Positions 1 to 6,781 are shown, numbered from the stretch's first letter. The stretch: 17,227 nucleotides of DNA from an uncultured Actinomycetes bacterium (GCA_903918595.1 CAIXFB010000129.1:1-17227); one strand, 5' to 3'. Notes: generated from the letters alone by a model not told the origin. Program-made: numbers and translations.

Positions 1-204
1 CAGCGCGATGAGCGAGCCGGCGTGGCGCAACAGCACTTTGAGGATGAGCCACGGCAGCAATGCACTCAGCAGGGCAAAAACGATCAACGCAATGATGAAA
101 CCGTTGATGCTGAGATCAAAGCCGCTAAAGAGCAAGCTGGCGAGGATGAGGGCGATGGCGTTGGCCCCCAGGCCAAGAATCCATGATAAAAGAAATTTGG
201 GCAT
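1..204 (-). CDS. Phage-holin-family (4-TM) small membrane protein, 3' truncated by window edge
   Basis: Reading the minus strand from the ATG at 204 gives 68 open codons to the left edge, beginning MPKFLLSWILGLGANAIALI. The product is almost entirely hydrophobic, with at least two membrane segments (about residues 4-26 and 33-57) separated by a short FSGFDLSING turn. This pattern fits the small four-helix membrane proteins annotated as phage holin family / superfamily IV (PF04020), which are ordinary chromosomal genes in actinobacteria and not evidence of a prophage. The C-terminal half is missing. A long opposite-strand frame (8-202) covers the same bases, but its product is an Arg/Met/Ser/Lys-rich string typical of antisense reading, so I take the minus strand as the real gene. 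The family name is by resemblance; membrane character is certain. Confidence 0.72.
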   Translation of the reverse strand, partial: MPKFLLSWILGLGANAIALILASLLFSGFDLSINGFIIALIVFALLSALLPWLILKVLLRHAGSLIAL

Positions 205-223
205 GGCCAAACAATACGGAGCT

Positions 224-622
224 ATGAGGGCGTTCGATAGTCAACACCGGGATGACCCCGTGTCCCCAATTCAGGTGGCAGCTCAGGGGTCTAGCGTCCA
301 CCCCATGTCCATTGGATTTCCAGAAGTTGATTCTGAGGTCGGTGCGCGATCAGAACCGATGCTGTGCTCACGCTGCCACTCAGAATTGTCTGGTCATTCG
401 GCACTTCCAACGGTTCCCCTTACCCCGCAAGAACTGGGCGTGCTCCGTCTTTACGCATCCGGCACCACTATGTATTCGGTCGCTCGGGAATTGGGGATCG
501 CCCCATCCACAGTGGCTACATACATCAAGCGGATTCGAAAGAAGTACGCAAGTGCCGGGATTCAACTCTCCTCGAAAGTCGACCTCAATCGAGTGGCCCG
601 GGAAGTTGGTCTCCTAGATTAA
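224..622 (+). CDS. LuxR-type HTH protein (orphan, no receiver domain)
   Basis: The C-terminal 65 residues form a GerE/LuxR helix-turn-helix: LTPQELGVLRLYASG, then SVARELGIAPSTVATYIKRI as the recognition half, then a helical tail ending REVGLLD. The N-terminal part is short and has no receiver fold; it carries a C-S-R-C pair about 25 residues before the HTH, which could be a metal or redox site or chance. The start is uncertain. The open frame extends back to position 8, but that part is antisense to the holin-type gene. Candidates are ATG 203, ATG 224 (GGAG only 2 nt away), GTG 260 (GGGA about 8 nt away) and ATG 305. It lies 54 bp before a response regulator with the same kind of HTH. Its target is unknown. 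Confidence 0.7.
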   Translation: MRAFDSQHRDDPVSPIQVAAQGSSVHPMSIGFPEVDSEVGARSEPMLCSRCHSELSGHSALPTVPLTPQELGVLRLYASGTTMYSVARELGIAPSTVATYIKRIRKKYASAGIQLSSKVDLNRVAREVGLLD

Positions 623-676
623 CTGGTTGATGAGGATAAGCATTCAGAATTGAGGCCCAGGTAAAGATCGGGGGTA

Positions 677-1333
677 ATGAGCATGTTCGGTAGGTCGATC
701 CTCATCGTTGAAGACGAAGCGCTTTTGCGCGAGCTACTGGCCCACACCCTTGAAGCCAAGGGATTCCTCGTCACCACCGCTGCCTCGGCGGCTGATGCCA
801 AGAGAATCTTCGCCCAAATCGACCCGGATGCGATCGTTCTAGATGTAGATCTTGGTCTGGGGCCAAATGGTTTTGATGTTGCTGAATCGATCCGTCTCCA
901 AGCACCACACGTCGGAATTGTGTTCCTCACCAATCTTCCTGACCAACGGTTTGCATCCGTTGAGCCTGAATCACTTCCGAAAGGTGTTGCCTATCTGCGC
1001 AAGTCCGCGTTGACCAACGTCGACCTTCTCGTTGACGCACTTGATGCGGTTCTGCGAGGTCAAGAAGTCGATAGATATCGGCAAGATCGCGACGCTGACC
1101 GGCCACTGGGCGCTCTCACGCGCAAACAAATTCAAGTGCTCCAACTAGTCGCTCAAGGCAAAACAAATTCGCAAATTGCTCAAGAGCGCGGGGTTTCAAT
1201 CAAGGCAATTGAAGACACCATCGGTCGGCTGTGCGTAGCCCTGGGTATTGACTCAAGTGAAGAAGGAAATGTGAGAGTTGCTGCAGTCCGGCAACTTCTC
1301 AATATTCGAAGTGATCCTCAGCAACAGGCGTAG
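677..1333 (+). CDS. NarL/LuxR-family response regulator
   Basis: A complete two-component response regulator of 218 residues. The receiver domain (about 7-128) has the acidic pair in ILIVEDE (E12, D13), the phospho-acceptor D56 in IVLDVDLG, the switch threonine T85 in FLTN and the conserved lysine K109 in YLRKS. After a linker comes a LuxR-type HTH (about 144-212): LTRKQIQVLQLVAQGKTNSQ and SIKAIEDTIGRL. All catalytic receiver residues are present, so phosphorylation control is expected. No histidine kinase is in the window, so its partner is elsewhere. The start could be ATG 677 or ATG 683; a GGGGG run at 670-674 is better spaced from 683. The preceding gene encodes another LuxR HTH, so the two may be co-regulated. 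DNA target and signal are unknown. Confidence 0.88.
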   Translation: MSMFGRSILIVEDEALLRELLAHTLEAKGFLVTTAASAADAKRIFAQIDPDAIVLDVDLGLGPNGFDVAESIRLQAPHVGIVFLTNLPDQRFASVEPESLPKGVAYLRKSALTNVDLLVDALDAVLRGQEVDRYRQDRDADRPLGALTRKQIQVLQLVAQGKTNSQIAQERGVSIKAIEDTIGRLCVALGIDSSEEGNVRVAAVRQLLNIRSDPQQQA

Positions 1334-1435
1334 TTAAAGAGCAAACGAACACGCTTGTACATCATCATTATCAGAGTTGCTGGCCAGTATGGAGTGAGTG
1401 CGAGATCGTTCCCCACCGAGCCTTAAGGTTGCCTT

Positions 1436-1729
1436 ATGCCTGCTCCCTTGTATCTCATCGCCACGATCTACCCAGCCGCCCAGCACAAGGCGGAGGTGTT
1501 GGCCGCCCTTGGAGAGCTCATTGCGGCTTCACAGGCAGAATCGGGATGCGAGATGTATGACCTTGTTCAGGGTGATGGTGAGGCAGTGCTGGTCATGATG
1601 GAGAAATGGTCATCTCGAGAACACTGGGAGGCGCACATGGCCACTGATCATGTTCAGGCGATGGGCAAGCTCGACACATCCTTCTTCACTCAGGCAACCG
1701 ACCTCAGGTTTTTGCACTCTGTTAAGTAA
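1436..1729 (+). CDS. Antibiotic biosynthesis monooxygenase (ABM) family protein, YgiN-like
   Basis: A 97-residue single-domain protein with the dimeric ferredoxin-like ABM pattern: a first strand YLIATIYPAAQHKAEVLAAL, then ESGCEMYDLVQ, VLVMMEKWSSREHWEAHMAT, and DHVQAMGKL. The E-x-W and H-x-A-H spacing is typical of YgiN-type putative quinol monooxygenases and heme-degrading relatives. The family acts on quinones or aromatic compounds without bound metal or flavin, but the substrate here cannot be read from sequence. The ATG is preceded by AAGG 7 nt upstream. An alternate frame starting at 1398 is a shadow. It lies 94 bp before the tryptophan dioxygenase, so an aromatic-turnover role is possible but only inferred. 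Confidence 0.85.
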   Translation: MPAPLYLIATIYPAAQHKAEVLAALGELIAASQAESGCEMYDLVQGDGEAVLVMMEKWSSREHWEAHMATDHVQAMGKLDTSFFTQATDLRFLHSVK

Positions 1730-1823
1730 TGACCGCTGAAAAGTGCGGATCGGAAGGTCTCGTCAGCGGATCAATGACTGATCGTTCTTACCAATATGCC
1801 GAGATGTCGGCCACACTGAGGGC

Positions 1824-2525
1824 ATGACATCTGGAGCAGAGCAGATCCTGAACGGTTTGGGCGAGAATGACTACCAGCGCTACATTCGAACTCAAGAATT
1901 GCTTGCCCTTCAGCCTGAACCCGCTAGTTGGGTGCACCGCGATGAATTGCTTTTCACCGTGGTGCATCAAACCTCTGAGCTGTGGTTGAAACTGGCTGCC
2001 TCAGAGGTCACCTACACATTGGCTTTGCTTGATGAGAATCGAATTCGCCCCGCCTTGCGGCATCTGAACCGGGTGCAGATGTGTGTTCGGTCGTGCATCG
2101 AGGCCCTTGACATGCTCGAGCAGATGTCGCCCTGGGATTACCAGCAGGTTCGAAAAGCTCTCGGCCATGGATCTGGATTCGACTCACCTGGGTTCAACCT
2201 CATCCGCACAATGATGCCGGTGCTGGGTTCACGGCTAGAAGGCCTACTCGCGACCGCCGGACTCACCTTGGAGACCCTCTTTGTTGATCATCTCGATCAC
2301 GACGATCTCTTCGACCTCGCGGAGTCGCTGATGACTCTTGATGAAATGTTCATTGAGTGGCGCGACCGGCACTTTCGAGTGGTGGAGCGAACCATCGGCC
2401 TGCATGTCAAGGGCACCCAAGGAACCCCGGTCGAGGTGATCGGTGGCCTTCGTGACCGACAATTCTTCCCAGCCATGTGGAATGTCCGATCGGCACTGTC
2501 CAATCTTGCGGATGAACGTCTGTAA
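1824..2525 (+). CDS. kynA: Tryptophan 2,3-dioxygenase (compact)
   Basis: This heme enzyme opens the indole ring of L-tryptophan with O2 to give N-formylkynurenine, the first step of the kynurenine pathway, in the cytoplasm. Family signatures are clear: DELLFTVVHQTSELWLKL (H48, the substrate-side histidine), then ALRHLNRVQ, and near the C-terminus WRDRHFRVVERTIG (H183, matching the axial heme ligand of human and Xanthomonas enzymes), GTQGT (T198, substrate-carboxylate loop) and FFPAMWNVRSAL. The protein is 233 residues, short for the family (bacterial enzymes are usually about 270-300), yet the key residues are kept. The active-site loop reads GTQGTPVEV where most members have GTGGSSG. The start is decided by an in-frame stop upstream; a GAGGG lies only 1 nt from the ATG, an awkward spacing. 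No kynurenine formamidase or kynureninase is adjacent. Confidence 0.88.
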   Translation: MTSGAEQILNGLGENDYQRYIRTQELLALQPEPASWVHRDELLFTVVHQTSELWLKLAASEVTYTLALLDENRIRPALRHLNRVQMCVRSCIEALDMLEQMSPWDYQQVRKALGHGSGFDSPGFNLIRTMMPVLGSRLEGLLATAGLTLETLFVDHLDHDDLFDLAESLMTLDEMFIEWRDRHFRVVERTIGLHVKGTQGTPVEVIGGLRDRQFFPAMWNVRSALSNLADERL

Positions 2526-2638
2526 CTGCCCGTCGCAACTCTGTCCAATTTGCGTGTTCAACCCGCATCTCACCGGGAATTGAGCGACGATGTAGATACG
2601 CGAACCAGCGTGACTCCTCACATCGAAAGGGGCGCCTG

Positions 2639-3136
2639 ATGATTCATCCAGAGACCGGACCCACTCGCGAAAGCCGCTTGGCTGCCAAACATCGACCGCA
2701 TCGAAGTGAAGACAGGTTCTTCGCGGCCAAAACAGCTGCGCGCCATGCGTGCGAGGAACTCACTCAATCCATTCGCAAGTCGCATATTCACGATGTGATG
2801 AAATCTGCTCTCTTGATGGCAGTTGGGCGAGCCGAAAATAGGCTGCAACATATTGCTCCTACGTCTGATCACCCTGGTGCCGAGGTCAAAGTGCTCACAA
2901 AAGAGATTGGCCACCTGCAACTTGCGGAATCCTGGATCGCAGCTGGTGATCGGGTGATCACTCGCCTTATTTCAGCGCCAGCATCGGATGCCCGTTCTGC
3001 AGTCGAAGAGGCTCAAGACCGAGTGATCTGGTGTGTGAAGGCAGATCGTTGGAATGGAGATCTCACTGTGGCTGTTTCAAGTCTGCAGCGCGTGGTGCAA
3101 GAGGCTGAAGTGCAAGCGTCACGGGTAGCTGGCTGA
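2639..3136 (+). CDS. Hypothetical protein, 165 aa
   Basis: I do not recognise this protein. It begins with an Arg/His/Glu-rich stretch (MIHPETGPTRESRLAAKHRP), then reads as a mostly alpha-helical soluble protein with many Ala, Glu, Gln and Val residues and no membrane segment or signal peptide. It contains two cysteines (in ACEEL and IWCVKAD) without a motif pattern. Coding is supported by a good ribosome-binding site (AAAGGGG 7 nt before ATG), by a stop lying just 10 bp before the next gene, and by sensible composition compared with the antisense frame. It sits between the tryptophan dioxygenase and mobA; the short spacing suggests co-transcription with the molybdenum cofactor genes, but no function follows from that. 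Confidence 0.6.
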   Translation: MIHPETGPTRESRLAAKHRPHRSEDRFFAAKTAARHACEELTQSIRKSHIHDVMKSALLMAVGRAENRLQHIAPTSDHPGAEVKVLTKEIGHLQLAESWIAAGDRVITRLISAPASDARSAVEEAQDRVIWCVKADRWNGDLTVAVSSLQRVVQEAEVQASRVAG

Positions 3137-3146
3137 ACGGGCACCT

Positions 3147-3710
3147 TTGGCAGATTGCACGTACTTATTGCTCACCGGCGGAGCTGGCACTCGGCTAGGG
3201 GAAGATAAAGCCGCACTTGTCGTGGCGGGGCGAAGTTTGCGCAGCCGGCTCACGGCCGAACTGCCCGCCGGCCACACTCATGAACTTGGCGTGGAATTTT
3301 CTGGTGGTCCAGCTTCGGCTCTCGTGGCATTCCTGCCCCAGGTGAGAACTGCTCTGGTTGCGCTGCTGGCTGTCGATATGCCCTTTGCTGCACCGCTGGT
3401 GGAACGCCTAGTTGCAGCATGGGATCAGGCGGCCGGCTATCAGGGTCTGGTCCCGATTGATGGAACCGGACGAGAGCAATGGCTAAGTGCCGTGTACTCA
3501 ACCGATGCCCTGCGGGCTGCGTCCGAACATTTGTGGATTGACGGCAAAGTGCAATCTGGTATTGCCATGAAATCGCTCGTTGGCGGTCTCACTATTTCGC
3601 GGGTGCCCATACCCGAGGCCGATAGTGTGATGGCGCTAGACATAGATACTCCTGAAGACCTTGCAATCGTCCACGAAATTGTGAAAGAAGGACATCGCCA
3701 TGGAACCTGA
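3147..3710 (+). CDS. mobA: Molybdenum cofactor guanylyltransferase-like NTP transferase (MobA family)
   Basis: MobA attaches GMP to molybdopterin to make the guanine dinucleotide cofactor used by DMSO-reductase-family enzymes. The 187-residue protein has the nucleotidyltransferase signature LLTGGAGTRLGEDKAAL (residues 8-24; the usual form is L-x-G-G-x-S-x-R-M-G-x-D-K), GGP at 53-55, the metal-binding aspartate D77 in AVDMPF, and LDIDTPEDL near the end (164-172). Translation appears to start at a TTG (3147), 10 bp after the stop of the gene before; no strong Shine-Dalgarno is visible, so coupling is likely. It overlaps the DUF6457 gene by 11 bp and is followed by moeA, giving a cofactor operon. 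The partner enzyme is probably the molybdoenzyme at 9218-12112. MocA (cytidylyl) specificity is an alternative but less likely here. Confidence 0.8.
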   Translation: MADCTYLLLTGGAGTRLGEDKAALVVAGRSLRSRLTAELPAGHTHELGVEFSGGPASALVAFLPQVRTALVALLAVDMPFAAPLVERLVAAWDQAAGYQGLVPIDGTGREQWLSAVYSTDALRAASEHLWIDGKVQSGIAMKSLVGGLTISRVPIPEADSVMALDIDTPEDLAIVHEIVKEGHRHGT

Positions 3711-3948
3711 TCAGCAAGCGCGGGTTGATGAATGGGTAGGAATTGTGTCTGAGGCGCTGGGAGTTTCAGCACCTAGTGAATACGGGCCGATCTTGGATGT
3801 AGCCAAGTACGCAGCCCATCAAGTTGAGCGGCCTTCAGCGCCAGTCACCGCTTACCTAGTCGGACTAGCTGTTGCCGGCGGTGCAGATGCACAACGCTGT
3901 GCGGAAGTCATCAAGGTACTCAGCGACGAATGGGCGGCTCGGGAGTAG
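3700..3948 (+). CDS. DUF6457-like small protein associated with MobA
   Basis: An 82-residue acidic, helical protein (DEWVGIVSEALGV; ILDVAKYAAHQVERPSAPVT; YLVGLAVAGGA). It matches my memory of the DUF6457 family, small actinobacterial proteins found next to or fused with MobA-type nucleotidyltransferases. The P-x-A-P-V-T-A-Y-L-V-G-L-A segment is the most typical part. The function is unknown; an accessory role in molybdenum cofactor maturation is inferred from position only. It overlaps the end of mobA by 11 bp, has a good RBS (AAGGA 8 nt upstream of the ATG), and its stop lies 13 bp before the moeA ATG. The three genes therefore look translationally linked. Confidence 0.72.
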   Translation: MEPDQQARVDEWVGIVSEALGVSAPSEYGPILDVAKYAAHQVERPSAPVTAYLVGLAVAGGADAQRCAEVIKVLSDEWAARE

Positions 3949-3961
3949 TGAACGATTCGTG

Positions 3962-5137
3962 ATGCATGTTTCGTGGATGCAGGCGCGTGCAGCAGCGTGG
4001 GCAAGCGTGGTTCAGATGGGCAGTGAATCAGTACAACTGGCTGAAGCTGACGGGCGCATCGTGAGTGAAGACGTACCAGCCTTGTTTCCTCTGCCAAGTT
4101 TTCCCACCGCCGCAATGGACGGGTGGGCGGTTCGCTCGGCTGGCCCTTGGCAGATCGCCGGGACTGTCTCTGCTGGTGATGCGCCCGTAGCGCATCTTCA
4201 TGATGGAGATGCGCTCCGAATCGCTACAGGTGCCCCGGTTCCAGAAGAAGCAGACCGCATCATCGCCTGGGAAGACTCCGTTGTGACCGGCGATGAGTTG
4301 ACTTTGCGAGATCCTGACTACGACTCCAGCAAGACACATATTCGCCCATCGGGGGAGGAATGCCAGGAGGGAGCGATCCTTGCCGTGGCTGGTGCGCGAC
4401 TAAATCCAGCACTCATCGGCCTGCTGTCTGCTTCTGGTCATGATGCTGCTGTTGTTCGCAAGCAACCGCGTATTCGATTGATCGTGATGGGTAATGAAGT
4501 CGTCGTATCCGGCATTCCCGCATCTGGGAAAGTGCGCGATGCACTCGGGGTTCAGATTCCGATGTGGGTAGATCGGCTTGGTGGAGTTGTCATTGACACA
4601 GTGCAGGTTGGTGATGACCTCGACGATCTGACGCAAGTGCTCAAGGCGTCGGTGCACGATGTTGACGCAGTGATCACCACCGGGGGCACGTCGCGCGGAC
4701 ATCGCGATCATCTCCGCGAAGCCATCGGGAATGCAGCGGGTTCGCTGGTTTTCGATGGGGTTGACGTTCGCCCGGGACATCCCATGATGTTGGGCTTAAT
4801 CTCTAGCACTCCCATTATTGGACTGCCTGGAAATCCGCTCTCTGCGCTGGTGGCGATGGTGACCGTGGCTTCCCCGGTGCTCGATGGCCTGCTCGGTAGG
4901 CCGATCACACCGTTGGGATCGATTCGGTTATCTGAAGATTTGCGTTCCTCGGGAACTGCTACTCGCCTCGTTCTCGGATCAGATGATTCTGGGGATTTTG
5001 TGGGTGTTGATCATGCGTCGTCGGCCATGTTGCGAGGGATCTCACGGGCTGACGGGTGGGCAGTCATCTATGAAGGTGGTGCAAAGGAAGGTGCGAACGT
5101 TGATTGGTTGCCGTTGCCCTGGCGGCCGCGCCAATGA
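3962..5137 (+). CDS. moeA: Molybdopterin molybdenumtransferase MoeA
   Basis: MoeA inserts molybdate into adenylylated molybdopterin, giving active Mo cofactor. From ATG 3962 the protein is 391 residues. Signatures: FPTAAMDGWAVRS (46-58, with D53 matching E. coli D59), IATGAPVPEEAD (87-98), IRPSGEECQEG (127-137), MGNEVV (E179, E. coli E188), VITTGGTSRG with the following D249 (E. coli D259), and GLPGNPLSALV (287-297). At the place of E. coli D142 this protein has E133, a conservative change at a residue known to matter (alignment from memory). The open frame reaches back to 3872, but that part overlaps the DUF6457 gene and looks non-coding; ATG 3962 (or GTG 3959) fits the family N-terminus and has GGGAG upstream. 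It is the last gene of the cofactor cluster and meets the ArsR gene tail to tail 19 bp on. Confidence 0.9.
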   Translation: MHVSWMQARAAAWASVVQMGSESVQLAEADGRIVSEDVPALFPLPSFPTAAMDGWAVRSAGPWQIAGTVSAGDAPVAHLHDGDALRIATGAPVPEEADRIIAWEDSVVTGDELTLRDPDYDSSKTHIRPSGEECQEGAILAVAGARLNPALIGLLSASGHDAAVVRKQPRIRLIVMGNEVVVSGIPASGKVRDALGVQIPMWVDRLGGVVIDTVQVGDDLDDLTQVLKASVHDVDAVITTGGTSRGHRDHLREAIGNAAGSLVFDGVDVRPGHPMMLGLISSTPIIGLPGNPLSALVAMVTVASPVLDGLLGRPITPLGSIRLSEDLRSSGTATRLVLGSDDSGDFVGVDHASSAMLRGISRADGWAVIYEGGAKEGANVDWLPLPWRPRQ

Positions 5138-5156
5138 GGCGCTCGCCAAAATGTGT

Positions 5157-5522
5157 TTAGCCTGCTTTCCGCTTGGATGTGGTGCTCATCTTGCTAGCCG
5201 CTTTACCAATCTTGGTTGTGCCACTTAACTCCTCGGCCATGAACTCGCGAAGCAGGTCGATTGCTTTTACGACTTTCTTACTACGCAATGAGTAAATGAC
5301 GTTGAGTCCGTCCTTATCCGCCTGAACGACGCCCCGATCCCGAAGCACTGCTAAATGCTGGCTTGTATTGGACTGTGACATCCCGAGTGCGTCAGCTAGA
5401 TCATTGACTGTCATGGGGCCGTTACGTAATTCAGTAATGATCATCAAGCGCTTTGGATCGGCAATGGCCTTGCAGATCCGAGCATGCAACTCATGAATTT
5501 CAATCGATAATTCGCGGTCCAT
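5157..5522 (-). CDS. ArsR/SmtB-family winged-helix regulator
   Basis: A 121-residue homodimer-type repressor. The winged helix is evident: ICKAIADPKRLMIITELRNG, VNDLADALGMSQSNTSQHLA (recognition helix) and the wing LRDRGVVQADKDGLNVIYSL, followed by a dimerisation helix and a Lys/Ser/Thr-rich tail. The only cysteine is C17; the two cysteines that form the tetrasulfide in the SqrR/BigR persulfide sensors are not both present, and no ArsR-type C-V-C metal site is seen. It is the downstream partner of the rhodanese-persulfide dioxygenase gene (26 bp gap, same strand), so a role in controlling the sulfur genes is likely though its ligand is unclear. Its own ribosome-binding site is weak, suggesting read-through expression from the upstream gene. 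Confidence 0.87.
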   Translation of the reverse strand: MDRELSIEIHELHARICKAIADPKRLMIITELRNGPMTVNDLADALGMSQSNTSQHLAVLRDRGVVQADKDGLNVIYSLRSKKVVKAIDLLREFMAEELSGTTKIGKAASKMSTTSKRKAG

Positions 5523-5548
5523 GGCGCAATCATGCCCTAAGCGCTAGA

Positions 5549-6679
5549 TCACAGGGTGGTACTGGCGGCGCATTGGTTCTTTCCGATTTCGAGGAACTCC
5601 AGTTCATCGGCAGAGACTTTCCGGCCAGCGTTGACTTCCCGGATGGTGTCGTACGAGGCTGGAGCGCTGGGTAGCGACGTAACAATCTCCTGGACGAAGG
5701 CCATGAGGTCCTCTTCGTTCAACAGCGTCGACTCGAAAACGTGACCGAGATCGGTGCGAACCAATCCGTCGGCGCCCACTTCATCCGGGGTGGACCAATG
5801 CGCTGGCAGCACCATCGTGGCCGGATCGAGCGGGCGAAGTTTGTCGTTAACAGTGAAGAAAAGCTCTTTGGCGAGCTCATCAGCTTGGCCGGTGAGATCG
5901 GGTCTTCCGACACCTCGAACGAACACGGTGTCGCCGGTGAGTAACAGGTGGCCCGGGATATGAACGCAGGTGGTGCCGGGGGTATGCCCGGGCATTTTGA
6001 TAGCGAGGGTGGAGATGTGTACGTCGCCCAGATCGAGAACCTCACCATCGATGAGTGGGCGGTTCTCGAATGGCACCGAACCACCGGCATCCTCGAGTGG
6101 AAGGTGGTATTCCGCACCGAGCGCGACAGCCATGTCCGGGCCGCCACTGATGTGGTCGGCATGCACGTGTGTGTCTATGACATGGGTGATCGTCATCCTG
6201 TGTTCTTCGGCAAGAGCCAAGTAGGCATCTGGAAAGCGAGCCGGATCAATCACCACGGCATTGCGACCGGGTACCCCGAGCACATAGGACAGGCAAGCTT
6301 TGGCTGGTCTTTGCATTTGCCAGCCCACCATGCCTTCGGGCAGATGTGGCAGGGCTTTGGCTACAAGCAGCTGTGCCCATGCAGTGGTACCGCCCTCGAG
6401 GTTTCGAGTTTCGATGCCCTTTTCCGCAAGGAGTTCATGCAGCATCCCTGCACCATTGCCATGCGGGCACACGACCACAGTTCCGTTTGGCACCTCTGGA
6501 GCAAGGGTGTCTATGTCCTCGACAGCAACCCAGATCGGCACGTTTCGCATTGCGACCGGGGCAGGCCCCTCAATCTGCCACGTCGCATACTCGTCTTGAT
6601 TCCGCACGTCGAGAATCAAGGGCACATGGCCGTGCTCAATCTCGTAGTAAAGCTCAGCAGGAGTCACTGATGTGGGCAT
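5549..6679 (-). CDS. Rhodanese-metallo-beta-lactamase fusion, probable persulfide dioxygenase
   Basis: A 376-residue cytoplasmic protein with two domains. Residues about 5-105 are a rhodanese domain: LILDVRNQDEYATWQIEGP and the active-site loop VVVCPHGNGAG (catalytic C71). Residues about 118-335 are a metallo-beta-lactamase fold of the ETHE1 type: THVHADHISGG (H171, H173, D175, H176), MPGHTPGTTCVH (H232), LLTGDTVFVRGVGRPDLTG (D250) and VLPAHW (H294). H171, H232 and D250 match the three iron ligands of human ETHE1. ETHE1-type enzymes oxidise glutathione or related persulfides to sulfite with O2, and a linked rhodanese moves the sulfane sulfur. The order here is rhodanese first, the reverse of the Burkholderia PRF fusion. 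The RBS is strong (AACGGAGG, 6 nt before ATG). It is divergent from the dsrE2-tusA-soe operon. Low-molecular-weight thiol use is unknown; actinobacteria often use mycothiol. Confidence 0.88.
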   Translation of the reverse strand: MPTSVTPAELYYEIEHGHVPLILDVRNQDEYATWQIEGPAPVAMRNVPIWVAVEDIDTLAPEVPNGTVVVCPHGNGAGMLHELLAEKGIETRNLEGGTTAWAQLLVAKALPHLPEGMVGWQMQRPAKACLSYVLGVPGRNAVVIDPARFPDAYLALAEEHRMTITHVIDTHVHADHISGGPDMAVALGAEYHLPLEDAGGSVPFENRPLIDGEVLDLGDVHISTLAIKMPGHTPGTTCVHIPGHLLLTGDTVFVRGVGRPDLTGQADELAKELFFTVNDKLRPLDPATMVLPAHWSTPDEVGADGLVRTDLGHVFESTLLNEEDLMAFVQEIVTSLPSAPASYDTIREVNAGRKVSADELEFLEIGKNQCAASTTL

Positions 6680-6720
6680 ATCAACCTCCGTTGAGGATCA
6701 CGGTATATGCGCAGACGCTA

Positions 6721-6754
6721 ATACAAATTTGGCCGGGATTCCGGCTAAATGTAT
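6721..6754. promoter_or_regulatory. Inverted repeat in divergent sulfur promoter region (candidate operator 1)
   Basis: The core is GCCGG-GATT-CCGGC (6732-6745), extended on both sides by ATTT/AAAT with one mismatch and, after a 2-nt bulge on the left, by ATAC/GTAT. It lies 42 bp upstream of the rhodanese-dioxygenase start and about 105 bp upstream of the dsrE2-like start. On the minus strand, weak promoter-like elements (TTAGCC, then TTGTAT after 16 bp) flank it. It could be an operator for the linked ArsR protein or a hairpin in a leader; the first is inference. Confidence 0.45.
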
Positions 6755-6781
6755 AAATATCAATAAATTGTTGGGAAGTAC

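Noticed and set aside
8..202. N-terminal 65 codons of a long plus-strand open frame leading into the LuxR-HTH gene
   Set aside because: The product is Arg/Met/Ser/Lys-rich with no family look, while the minus strand encodes a clean hydrophobic membrane protein over the same bases.
1..204. Evidence of a prophage from a holin-type gene
   Set aside because: Superfamily IV holin-like proteins are common chromosomal genes, and no other phage gene is nearby.
1424..1436. Small hairpin TAAGG-TTG-CCTTA covering the RBS of the ABM-family gene
   Set aside because: Only 5 bp of stem; likely chance and too weak to claim translational control.
5948..6670. 240-codon plus-strand open frame opposite the rhodanese-dioxygenase gene
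   Set aside because: It is antisense to a protein with clear catalytic motifs and resembles no family.
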